Shown in pieces: positions 16,917 through 23,941 of a DNA stretch of 35,261 bases (position 1 is the first letter of the stretch; every line of letters starts with the position of its first letter). The DNA is from an uncultured Prolixibacteraceae bacterium (lineage in GTDB: Bacteria; Bacteroidota; Bacteroidia; Bacteroidales; Prolixibacteraceae). The DNA lies in NCBI GenBank assembly GCA_903865775.1, contig CAIPKZ010000399.1:1-35261 (forward strand). Direction: 5' to 3'. Under the pieces are notes generated by a model. That model had not been told where the DNA came from. It did no database searches and saw only the letters and a program-made list of their open reading frames with translations. A program made the translations under genes and the position numbers.

Positions 16917-17342
16917 TTATGCCTTTTTGGACGACTTGGAGGTCTTCCCGGATTTGTTGGCGGGTACTTTTTTTTTTGGTTCTTCTTCTATTTTCCCGGT
17001 ATCCGGAACAGATTGCTCCTGATCAGTCTGGAGAGGATCAATAACCTGGGCTTGTTCAACCTTGGCAGATTCAGAAATAACCGGATCAATGGCCTTTGTC
17101 TGTTCTGCTTTCCTTTTACCGTATACATGTACGGGTATGGAAATAATACTTTTGAATTCTGCTGGATCTATTCCGGCAAGCTTCCGCAATTCTTCCATGA
17201 GGAGATCCATGTTATACTGGGTTTTTCCCTGGCGGTTCAGCCTTGCTTTTAAAGATAACGATGTACCAAATTTCATGAATAAGTGAACTCCGGATTCAAA
17301 TTCACGATCAAACTTTAGCCAATTGATAACTTGAGATTTCAT
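16917..17342 (-). CDS. Hypothetical virion-region protein with lysine-rich tail
   Basis: About 141 residues from the ATG at 17342 (MKSQVINWLKFDREF). The longer frame to 17534 runs back through the terminator at 17394-17423 and the end of the previous gene, so it is rejected. The first ~90 residues look globular (SGVHLFMKFGTSLSLKARLN). The rest is disordered, E/P/Q-rich and ends in a lysine/serine tail (SGKTSKSSKKA) that could bind DNA or acidic surfaces. It lies between the second virion protein and the packaging genes. Function unknown. Confidence 0.72.
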   Translation of the reverse strand: MKSQVINWLKFDREFESGVHLFMKFGTSLSLKARLNRQGKTQYNMDLLMEELRKLAGIDPAEFKSIISIPVHVYGKRKAEQTKAIDPVISESAKVEQAQVIDPLQTDQEQSVPDTGKIEEEPKKKVPANKSGKTSKSSKKA

Positions 17343-17393
17343 GTGTAATATTTTTAACAAAAATGCAATTGCAATTAGCGCAAAAAAAGGACG

Positions 17394-17423
17394 AAAAAAG
17401 CCGATCCTTTTGAGACCGGCTTT
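17394..17423 (-). terminator. Rho-independent terminator after the second virion protein gene
   Basis: Minus strand: AAAGCCG, a 13-nt loop containing further weak pairing, CGGCTTT, then more T. Arms are 17397-17403 and 17417-17423. It follows the gene stopping at 17444 and so ends the highly expressed protease-capsid unit. Confidence 0.8.
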
Positions 17424-17443
17424 CAAACTGGAGTCTAAAAAGA

Positions 17444-18259
17444 CTACTGGCGGGAAAGTTCGATAAATGTGTAAGTGCTCGCAGCATCTTTGAATGCTTT
17501 GAAGGTAATACTTGCACCTGCAGTTCCTGTCCACACAGTACCGTTGTGTAACAAGAATGGAGCTGTTTCAATTGTTGATGGATAAGCACCACCTGAACCA
17601 AGGATGGTATAAACACCACCATCAACCGGGTTGGTAATCCCTGTGATCTCAACTGATGCGGCAGAACCATTTGTTAACTGGTATTCTCCTGGACCAGCAG
17701 CAACATTGATGCTCTGTGCATCAGCAGCTACAGTACCCATTACATCATCAAATGTGATGGTACCAAGGTAATCGGCAACGTCCGGACCTTTCTGGGCTGA
17801 TTTGTAGGTAAGGGTAGCAAGGTTTTTATCCTTGTCCCATTCCATTTTGAAAGCAAGTCTGAGCGGTGCACAAGGTGAACCGTAGAGGGTCTTGGAACCG
17901 TCGGTACATTTTTCAATGATAATTCCAACAGCTTTACCAAGCCAGTTTGACCTGAATTCTTTGATTGCTTTGTAGTTGCCAGGATGTGGGTATTCAATTG
18001 ACTGAATAACACCTTCTGCATCGGTGTCTCCCTGACTTTCGGCAGAAACTTTGATACCATCCTGGGTAGCATATACGGTAATCGCATAGCTGCCTGGTTT
18101 AAAAACCAGTGGACCTGTAATTTCGATACCAGAAGCATCGCGGCTGTAGCCACCAGTTACATCATCCCAATCGAAGATGATAACTTTATCTTTCATATTG
18201 CCACCACTACCCGGCATTACACCTGTTGGTTTGGTAACATTCAATTTAACGTATCCCAT
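17444..18259 (-). CDS. Putative virion protein (tail tube or decoration) with a C-terminal beta domain
   Basis: 271 residues. N-terminal ~165 residues are beta-rich (GPLVFKPGSYAITVYATQDG) and could be a tail-tube or head-decoration fold. The last ~100 residues (from DAQSINVAAGPGEYQL to TYTFIELSRQ) resemble the two domains at the C-terminus of the major capsid protein. Shared pattern: a repeated 'VYTI.G.G' turn and a closing 'F.E..R' strand. It is directly downstream of the capsid gene, separated by a hairpin (18300-18324). Abundant structural protein is likely; which one is uncertain. Confidence 0.75.
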   Translation of the reverse strand: MGYVKLNVTKPTGVMPGSGGNMKDKVIIFDWDDVTGGYSRDASGIEITGPLVFKPGSYAITVYATQDGIKVSAESQGDTDAEGVIQSIEYPHPGNYKAIKEFRSNWLGKAVGIIIEKCTDGSKTLYGSPCAPLRLAFKMEWDKDKNLATLTYKSAQKGPDVADYLGTITFDDVMGTVAADAQSINVAAGPGEYQLTNGSAASVEITGITNPVDGGVYTILGSGGAYPSTIETAPFLLHNGTVWTGTAGASITFKAFKDAASTYTFIELSRQ

Positions 18260-18299
18260 GATAAAAAATATTAAAAGTGAAACAATGGTTTTGTAAATA

Positions 18300-18324
18300 C
18301 CGGGGATCCCTGAAGAATCCCCGG
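18300..18324 (-). promoter_or_regulatory. Intercistronic hairpin after the capsid gene
   Basis: Perfect 8-bp stem CCGGGGAT/ATCCCCGG (18300-18307 with 18317-18324) in the 75-bp gap after the capsid stop. On the minus strand it is followed by TATTTAC, not a T run. It is more likely an attenuator or mRNA-stabilising hairpin keeping capsid mRNA in excess than a full terminator. Confidence 0.55.
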
Positions 18325-18334
18325 CTTAATGATT

Positions 18335-20479
18335 TTAGCCCCTTTCGATTTCGTAGAACTTATCGTCAGAGCTGGAAAGTTGGAGTTTGATGAAAGTACC
18401 AGCCTCCAGGGTCATTGCTGCTGTAAGAACGAAATTCCCGGCATTGGCAATGGTTGAGGCATCTGTTGAACCAGCTCCATAGATCGTGTACACACGTCCA
18501 TAAATTGCATTGTCCAGGGTAAGAATTGCGGTTGTATCGGTATTTGCGTTGGTGATGAAGGTATCACCTGCAGAAACATCCGGGGAGGTATCATCGGCGG
18601 CAAAAGCGAAGATTCCAGATGTCTTGTCGAAACGTGCCATTTCGAGGAATTTCCCGTCAGAACGTTTTTTCAGGATCAGGATATCACCGATAACCGGATT
18701 CCAGGCTGCAGAAAGCAGTGAGAAATTACCAGCCTTTGCGATGGTAATTGAATTGGTTGAATTTCCGCATTTGATGCGAATTTCCTTACCAACAGGTGCA
18801 TCATCAATGTTGGTGAGTGCTGTAGCCTGGGTATTGGCAACTGACACGATGCTCGTATGTTTTGCAACACTTGGAGTAACATCATCTGCTGTCATTTCAA
18901 CAAAGTAATCAGCAGGAAGATCCACATCGTTGCAGAAAATCATTTGCTGATCGTAGGTCTGGTCTTCAGCATTGTCATATTTCTTGCCAACCATGATAGC
19001 CCAAACAGATTCTTTCCAGAACGACCAAACTTTCAAAGTCCAATCCTGCTGTTCAACCTTGAAATCAAGCATTTCGTTTGGTTTGAACTCGAAGCGGCGA
19101 ATGTTTCCATCCAGTGTCCACCAGATCCTTTTCGAAACGCCCATGTTCGGAACACCGATAACATCAATATTCTTGATGAATTTCACTTTGTCAACCGGAC
19201 CTGAATAGTCTGAATTGATACCATAAAGTGCTTCGTAGTTTTTGTCGTACAGAATTTTTGCATCTGAAGACATATAACATTTGAAACCTGGTGTATTACG
19301 GATTTCCTCAGGGATCATCATGGTACCGTTGAAAACATACTCAACGATGTTTGCAGGAGTCCATTCGCCAAGCTCAAATGGCTTGATCTGGAATGCAGCA
19401 ATTTTGTCTTTGATGAATTTCAACACACCATTGCTGATGTCAATAGCTTTTCCTGGAGAGTTCAGTGATGGCTGTTTGTATTCACCCCTGATAACGCGGA
19501 AGTTCTGCTCAGAAACAACCTGTTTGGCAACTTCTGCAAGGAGATAAACAACAAAACCCATCTTGATGGCATCGGATCCGTCAGTTTTAACCAGGTATGC
19601 AATCCACATACGCTCAAGTTCCTTCAGGTCATCAAAAACATGTGTAACGTTACCGTCGTACATTTTAAGGATTTCCGGTTGAAGGGTGTATGAACCTTTC
19701 ACCATGTCAGCAAATTTCTGACCAACGCGGTAAGGCTGAGAGAACTCAGTCATAAACAGGTTCACAAGAACAGTCTGGTCAATGTAACCAGATTCTTTTG
19801 GGAAGATGCTATCGAGAGATGGCACTTGTTTCACAAAAGAAATTATCTGATCCTGTTTGCGGGTCCTGTAATAATCACCTAGATCGTTTTTCAGTGCAGA
19901 ATAGTCACCGGCATTGGCTTCAATGGTAGGAATCTGCACTCCACGGCTGGCCATGATGGCAGCGTAAGCCCTTTTGTTGTAAGGACGGCTTGCATCAATT
20001 GCCATGTACTGTGACTGAATTCCGAAAAGAAATTTTTCATTGGTTGCATCAAGAGATCCTGAAGCGCCTTTTGGTATATTCGGTTCAGTGGTATCAAGCT
20101 CAGGCAAGTTTGAAAGTGCTGTTACCAGCGATTTTTGCTGCTGAAGTTTCTTTTCAAGATCTGCCTTATCAGCTACAGCTGCATTTTTGTCACTCTCCAG
20201 CTGCGTGAGCTGTGCAGTAAGCCTTTGTACTTCGGCCTGAGCATCTGTGAGTTTTTGTGCTGAGTCTTCAGCATCTACGGAGGATGCACCTGCAGGCGGT
20301 TCATTTTGTACATCCTTAAAATCACTGGCAAGAGCCAATGAGAATGCTTCAACAAACTCTGCTCCGTACTCTTTGGTTAACTTTTGTTTTTGCTCGGCTG
20401 TGAGTACCTTTTTTCCGGACTCTTCAGCAAAGGCTTTGATGCTTAAGAAAGTAAGCACAAGTTGCAAGAACTTTTTCAT
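18335..20479 (-). CDS. Major capsid protein with N-terminal scaffold-like coil and C-terminal repeat domains
   Basis: 714 residues, long for a capsid protein. Residues 1-20 look like a signal peptide (MKKFLQLVLTFLSIKAFAEE). Residues ~75-122 are coiled coil (QAEVQRLTAQLTQLESDK), like the delta/scaffold part of HK97-type precursors, which the protease encoded just upstream would remove. The middle (~150-530) is the presumed shell domain. Two related beta domains follow at the C-terminus, about residues 541-620 and 627-714, with matching segments SITIAKAGNFSLLSAAW and STIANAGNFVLTAAMT. Place between protease and downstream virion genes supports the call; no shell motif is diagnostic by eye. Confidence 0.82.
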   Translation of the reverse strand: MKKFLQLVLTFLSIKAFAEESGKKVLTAEQKQKLTKEYGAEFVEAFSLALASDFKDVQNEPPAGASSVDAEDSAQKLTDAQAEVQRLTAQLTQLESDKNAAVADKADLEKKLQQQKSLVTALSNLPELDTTEPNIPKGASGSLDATNEKFLFGIQSQYMAIDASRPYNKRAYAAIMASRGVQIPTIEANAGDYSALKNDLGDYYRTRKQDQIISFVKQVPSLDSIFPKESGYIDQTVLVNLFMTEFSQPYRVGQKFADMVKGSYTLQPEILKMYDGNVTHVFDDLKELERMWIAYLVKTDGSDAIKMGFVVYLLAEVAKQVVSEQNFRVIRGEYKQPSLNSPGKAIDISNGVLKFIKDKIAAFQIKPFELGEWTPANIVEYVFNGTMMIPEEIRNTPGFKCYMSSDAKILYDKNYEALYGINSDYSGPVDKVKFIKNIDVIGVPNMGVSKRIWWTLDGNIRRFEFKPNEMLDFKVEQQDWTLKVWSFWKESVWAIMVGKKYDNAEDQTYDQQMIFCNDVDLPADYFVEMTADDVTPSVAKHTSIVSVANTQATALTNIDDAPVGKEIRIKCGNSTNSITIAKAGNFSLLSAAWNPVIGDILILKKRSDGKFLEMARFDKTSGIFAFAADDTSPDVSAGDTFITNANTDTTAILTLDNAIYGRVYTIYGAGSTDASTIANAGNFVLTAAMTLEAGTFIKLQLSSSDDKFYEIERG

Positions 20480-20489
20480 AATGGAAGAA

Positions 20490-21365
20490 TTAATAATTAT
20501 TAAACATTGACTGAATTCTATTTTTCATACCCAATTTGTATGCTGCATCAATTGCATTCTCGATGGAATCTATCCGATCGCATAATCCAAGCTCTATGGC
20601 ACGTTTTGCCGAAAACATGGCTCCGGTAAAAGCCGGTGAATCTTCACTGATTCCTAAATTCTGAATAATGACCTGGTGAAAAATATCGTTGGTGAAATCA
20701 AGATCATCGACAATAGGTTTTGTGTCACCACTGAGAAGTGCACGGATTTCACCATCTTTTTCCGTGGCTTTGGTTGCATATATATCATAAATGGTGATCC
20801 CTAGTTTGTCTTTGAGAAAACCATTGATATCGGTGAAGGAAGTTTTTACACCAATGCTTCCAAAACGATCCAGCTGGCTTGATGCAATTCTTTCATTGCA
20901 AGCACTCACCAGCCACATTCCGGCACTGGCCGCCATATTAAGAACAAAAGCCACTGAAGGAAGTGGGCTGTTTTTAATAGCATCAGCTGCAATGTCGGTC
21001 ATGAACACCATTCCACCAGGTGTATTTACCAGGAAAAGAATGGAAATAATCTTTGGATTATTTTCGGCCATCCTGATGTGATCGATCAGCTCCATAGTCT
21101 TCCAGGCAACCATCACGCCCTGAATTGGAATAACAGCAATGGAATTTTCTGGAAGCTCAATGTCATTCAGATCCCATCGGTCGGCAAGTTTTCCAGGTCC
21201 TTCAGCAACAGCATAAGGCTTATTATTCTCTTTGTCGGCTCCAAAATCAGAAATGGCCATTTTGTTGCCATTAAGAAATGACACCATTAATGGCAGGTAA
21301 TTCAGAATTTCATTTCTATAGATCAACCAACGGGCGCTGAGAATATCGGAAAGGCGAGAATACAT
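20490..21365 (-). CDS. Head maturation protease, S49 (SppA/protein C-like)
   Basis: 291 residues. The S49 fold is clear: IAVIPIQGVM start, LFLVNTPGGMVF oxyanion loop, nucleophile S147 in NMAASAGMWL, then DRFGSIGVKTSFTDINGFL and the general-base lysine K199 in IYATKATEKDG. Such phage S49 peptidases cleave the scaffold part of the capsid precursor in the prohead. It ends 11 bp before the capsid gene, the standard protease-capsid arrangement. Confidence 0.92.
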   Translation of the reverse strand: MYSRLSDILSARWLIYRNEILNYLPLMVSFLNGNKMAISDFGADKENNKPYAVAEGPGKLADRWDLNDIELPENSIAVIPIQGVMVAWKTMELIDHIRMAENNPKIISILFLVNTPGGMVFMTDIAADAIKNSPLPSVAFVLNMAASAGMWLVSACNERIASSQLDRFGSIGVKTSFTDINGFLKDKLGITIYDIYATKATEKDGEIRALLSGDTKPIVDDLDFTNDIFHQVIIQNLGISEDSPAFTGAMFSAKRAIELGLCDRIDSIENAIDAAYKLGMKNRIQSMFNNY

Positions 21366-21453
21366 TGTATCATAATTGGAAATACAATATTATTTCTAGC
21401 CAGTTTCAGGGGAAAGGACTTAAAGCGCAGATAATTGGAAATTAATGCAATTG

Positions 21454-21897
21454 CTATTCTACGAAATTTGGAATTGGCAGTACCGATTTCTGTAAAAATT
21501 CGAAAACTCTGCCAGCTTTTTCGGTTGAAAGATTATTCTGGCATGTGCATGGTGAGTCAAAATCTCCAATAATTTTAAAGTCACCTGAATTTAATGTGAT
21601 TTTGAGAATGAATCTTTTATTCTCGAAATTATCGATATCGGAAATAGTTGAAAGATCCTCCCCTGGAAATTGGATAGTAACCTTATTATTAAAATATGGT
21701 CCAGCGGCATCATTTACTTGGTCACTTGAAAATGTGCATTTACCTGGAGTAAAATAGAACTGATGCCAGGACTTTCCCTGTTTCCAGACAATAACCATTA
21801 AATGAGTATTACAATTCAGGCTCTCAATATCCGAGATTTCGGCGAATTCAATTTTGCAAACCTGCAGATTGAATGATTTATTCTTTAAAAAAGTCAT
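21454..21897 (-). CDS. Hypothetical protein
   Basis: 147 residues, soluble, beta-rich, with three cysteines in GDFDSPCTCQNN. No motif I can assign. It lies between an unknown gene and the head protease, with ~88 bp before the protease start. It could be a head-region accessory protein. Confidence 0.65.
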   Translation of the reverse strand: MTFLKNKSFNLQVCKIEFAEISDIESLNCNTHLMVIVWKQGKSWHQFYFTPGKCTFSSDQVNDAAGPYFNNKVTIQFPGEDLSTISDIDNFENKRFILKITLNSGDFKIIGDFDSPCTCQNNLSTEKAGRVFEFLQKSVLPIPNFVE

Positions 21898-21948
21898 AGT
21901 TTGATGTTGAAAATATTGCGCAAAATGACGGCTATACTGAATTTATTA

Positions 21949-22473
21949 TTAAACAACTGATTTGCAGGTAATTAAACGTCTCTTTTTTAACATTCTGTTA
22001 AAATCGCGGTAAAAAGCTGAAAAACTGAGATCATCTTCCATAATATTATGCAATTCCATGAAGTTGATAGTGGCTATTCTGCGTTCAATTCCCTGTCGAA
22101 TTTGCTCTCGTATGAAGGTATGAAAATCGTAAACGAAATGCCGTTCAATTTCACGGCGAAAAATCTTTCTTGCATCCCGACCGAGGTAATTGTTTGCATC
22201 GATGTTTTTGAACTCGGAATAAGGTATTGCTATTTCGAGGTAATTGCTTCTAATGTAGTTCTCACACCAGGTTGATTCAAATTTGCAGGATCCGGCAAGG
22301 TTACAGAAAAAATCCGGTCTGTTGTTTACAGGCGGCCTGGTAAGATTTCGAAGAAGGAAGGCATTGTAATCTGATTTTTTTGGAAAAAAGACCGGCTCCT
22401 GGCCATAAAGAGAAATCAGATAATTTTTAATGTACTTTGGAACCTTCAGAAGTAGTGTAACTTGAGATGGCAT
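21949..22473 (-). CDS. Hypothetical protein downstream of the putative origin
   Basis: 174 residues, basic, helical in the second half (KIFRREIERHFVYDFHTFIR; FSAFYRDFNRMLKKRR). The charge suggests nucleic-acid binding. It is the first gene after the TGTGCA repeat cluster, which could hold its promoter or binding sites. I do not recognise the family. A replication or regulatory role is possible but unproven. Confidence 0.7.
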   Translation of the reverse strand: MPSQVTLLLKVPKYIKNYLISLYGQEPVFFPKKSDYNAFLLRNLTRPPVNNRPDFFCNLAGSCKFESTWCENYIRSNYLEIAIPYSEFKNIDANNYLGRDARKIFRREIERHFVYDFHTFIREQIRQGIERRIATINFMELHNIMEDDLSFSAFYRDFNRMLKKRRLITCKSVV

Positions 22474-22609
22474 TCATTGTCTTTTCCACAAATATCGCAT
22501 GATTGCGGAGTATTTGAAACGACGAAATATTGACCTGCATCATGAATTATTGACATCAATTTTCAATATTTAATACATCGTTACACACTGACACTAGGGC
22601 TTATCAAAA

Positions 22610-22930
22610 ACAGTGAAAAAAACTGTGCAGCTGTGCATTTGTGCAGAAAAACACGATAATGCAGGTTTTCAGCAAGTTAAAAAAAAGTTGTGCAAACTGT
22701 GCGCTTTTGTGCAAAACTGTGCAGAAAAAACACCATCCAACACTCTGACAATCAATTGATAAAAAACTGTGCAAAATTGTGCGCACAAATGCACAGTTTT
22801 TTTCCTATATTTTAACAAGTACCCCAATACAAAAGAGAAAATAAATAAAAAGAAGTATATATATACATGGTTTGTAGTATTTTACGCTATATTTTACCTC
22901 GATTTTTGTGCACAACTGTTCTAAAATTAA
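22610..22930. repeat. Cluster of TGTGCA repeats with AT-rich flank; candidate replication origin
   Basis: Ten direct copies of TGTGC(A/G) start at 22624, 22632, 22640, 22689, 22698, 22708, 22718, 22768, 22778 and 22907. Inverted copies lie at 22782, 22790 and 22909. Many are spaced 8-10 bp apart and sit in A/T-rich DNA, often as AACTGTGCA. An AT-only stretch (around 22854-22866) follows. The organisation looks like iterons plus an unwinding region. It lies between the replication/DGR genes and the head genes. A regulatory (repressor-binding) array is the alternative. Confidence 0.55.
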
Positions 22931-22990
22931 TCCCGGAATTGAAGGGGGCGTGGGGGAAACTAAGCCTTTTTTAAAGAACATCTATAAGGT

Positions 22991-23007
22991 GCTCTGCTAT
23001 GCAGAGC
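22991..23007. repeat. Perfect hairpin next to the DGR terminator
   Basis: GCTCTGC-TAT-GCAGAGC: 7-bp stem and 3-nt loop. It lies just downstream of the terminator at 23014-23039 in the minus direction. DGRs often carry a hairpin near the variable repeat, but this one is ~0.6 kb away from VR1, so a second termination structure is the simpler reading. Confidence 0.5.
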
Positions 23008-23013
23008 GAATAT

Positions 23014-23039
23014 TAAAAAGGCCCCTCACGGAGCCTTTT
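23014..23039 (-). terminator. Rho-independent terminator after the DGR cassette
   Basis: Minus strand: AAAAGGCTCC, GTGA loop, GGGGCCTTTTT (arms 23016-23022 and 23033-23039 plus inner pairs). It follows the fused remnant stopping at 23060 and ends the early/DGR transcript before the putative origin. Confidence 0.85.
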
Positions 23040-23059
23040 GATTAACTAAGATTGGTTCT

Positions 23060-23180
23060 TCACAGTTTTGTGGGGTTACCATCACTGTCTAGTGGCAAGA
23101 ATGCGATCACATGATCATTGAATGATCCGTTGGGATCAGCATCGTAATAGAATTCTTCTCCATTATATTTGCCTGGCAAT
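23060..23180 (-). pseudogene. C-terminal remnant of an unidentified gene joined to the RT fragment
   Basis: In a different frame from the RT fragment, the minus strand encodes ~39 residues beginning KLPGKYNGEEFYYDADPNG and ending DSDGNPTKL before TGA at 23060-23062. No start codon precedes it in frame; it opens only after stop codons at the junction. It looks like the end of a longer acidic protein left by a deletion whose junction lies near 23165-23190. The parent gene is not recognised. Confidence 0.5.
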
Positions 23181-23298
23181 TTTTATCATGACCAATAACA
23201 CCGGGTTGTTTTAGCTTTCCTCTCCTGGAAATAGAATCAGCCAACTGGAGGTTTTCAATGCTACAAACCTTACTGTATAAATTCCCAATACTTTTCAT
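23164..23298 (-). pseudogene. Truncated DGR-type reverse transcriptase (N-terminal fragment)
   Basis: The ATG at 23298 opens MKSIGNLYSKVCSIENLQLA, then RRGKLKQPGV and HDKNCQANI. This matches, from memory, the conserved start of Bacteroidota DGR reverse transcriptases (IGNLY..I.S.ENL..AD...R.GK..Y.V..HD.N...NI). After residue ~40-45 homology stops and the frame ends at 23107. The palm with the YxDD catalytic motif (~300 residues) is absent here and in the other listed reading frames. Its place, ~97 bp downstream of the TR, is the normal place of a DGR RT. So this is the stump of an RT removed by deletion. If translated, it would give an inactive 63-residue peptide. Confidence 0.72.
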
Positions 23299-23394
23299 GC
23301 CTTTGTTTTAAAAAATCGTTTTCTCCGAGGGTACCAACGCTTTCTTACTTTCGTGATTTTTTGCTCTGTTAGCAAGGTTTATGCTGCAATATTT

Positions 23395-23478
23395 TCATAG
23401 GTGGGAGCTGACATTCGAGTTCGTATTATCGTAGTTGTAATTCGAGTTCGAAAAACCGAAACCTGAAGACAAAGCTGT
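23395..23478 (-). repeat. DGR template repeat (TR)
   Basis: 84-nt copy of the variable segment of the two upstream genes, noncoding and adenine-rich. Aligned codons read AAC TCG AAT TAC AAC TAC, then GAT AAT ACG AAC TCG AAT. Against VR1 (84 nt) and VR2 (76 nt) there are 17 mismatches each and every one is at a TR adenine; no C, G or T of the TR differs. Fourteen adenines at TR positions 31-59 form the diversified block (8 changed in VR1, 10 in VR2). The last ~20 nt (TGTCAGCTCCCACCTATGA) act as IMH*, differing from the identical IMH of both VRs at fixed sites. It starts 28 bp after the stop of the VR1 gene. Confidence 0.93.
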
Positions 23479-23506
23479 CAGCAAAACAGCATACAACCTC
23501 AATATT

Positions 23507-23938
23507 CTATTCTAAATACAAAAAGAACTCTTTGTATTCATCTTGAAAAGTTTCTGCTATATATAAAGCTTTTTCGCTACTATCAGTGCAAAGGCGGGAG
23601 CCGACACCCGAGCTCGCAATATCGCAGTCGTAAGTCGAGAACGAAAAACCGAAACCCGAAGACAAAGCCGCTGATGCTTGTATTCTTAACCATGGAAAAT
23701 ACTTATACTGGTTAAAATCATTCCAGTTTGGTATCCATCCATTATTGATCGCTTTGAAAATGATAAAAAGCTTATATACATTCACGATAGCTTTTCTCAT
23801 TTCTTCAGGGAGTAAAGAAACTTCCGGAAGCGTTGATGGATTCAGTGCTAGTTTTGCACACGCATCTTCAAATGATTTGATTGATTTGTAATCAAACGAT
23901 GTGTTTTGCTTTGCTGTTTTTGCTTTAGAATTGCTCAT
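23507..23938 (-). CDS. DGR target protein 1 (carries VR1)
   Basis: 143 residues, no signal peptide or membrane segment. The scaffold shares with its paralogue FEDAC near the N-terminus, INxGWxPxWN, a xxFPW motif, SSGFGFS and VGSRLC. The VR covers residues ~90-117, and the diversified residues are F100, T102, D104, C105, I107, A108 and S109. About 26 conserved-type residues follow (SEKALYIAETFQDEYKEF), so the variable part is internal and not at the C-terminus. I do not see a C-type lectin pattern. Likely cytoplasmic. Function unknown; a variable ligand-binding surface is implied by the DGR. Confidence 0.88.
   Translation of the reverse strand: MSNSKAKTAKQNTSFDYKSIKSFEDACAKLALNPSTLPEVSLLPEEMRKAIVNVYKLFIIFKAINNGWIPNWNDFNQYKYFPWLRIQASAALSSGFGFSFSTYDCDIASSGVGSRLCTDSSEKALYIAETFQDEYKEFFLYLE
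23588..23671 (-). repeat. DGR variable repeat 1 (VR1)
   Basis: 84 nt aligned without gaps to the TR at 23395-23478, with 17 differences, all opposite TR adenines (mostly A to G or T). The diversified block is 23613-23641. The 3' end TGTCGGCTCCCGCCTTTGC is identical to that of VR2 and serves as the presumed initiation-of-mutagenic-homing site. Confidence 0.92.
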
Positions 23939-23941
23939 TGT

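Noticed and set aside
22604-22786. Minus-strand frame of 60 codons in the repeat cluster
   Set aside because: It is made of the TGTGCA repeats themselves (cysteine/phenylalanine/leucine-rich) and has no independent support.
22624-22914. TGTGCA cluster as a CRISPR array
   Set aside because: Repeats are only 6-7 bp, irregularly spaced, with inverted copies and no spacers of constant length; no cas genes are present.
23381-23506. The third copy of the GFGFS segment read as a decayed third target gene
   Set aside because: It has no upstream reading frame of the family, and its differences from the functional copies are all adenines, which fits a DGR template, not a decayed gene.
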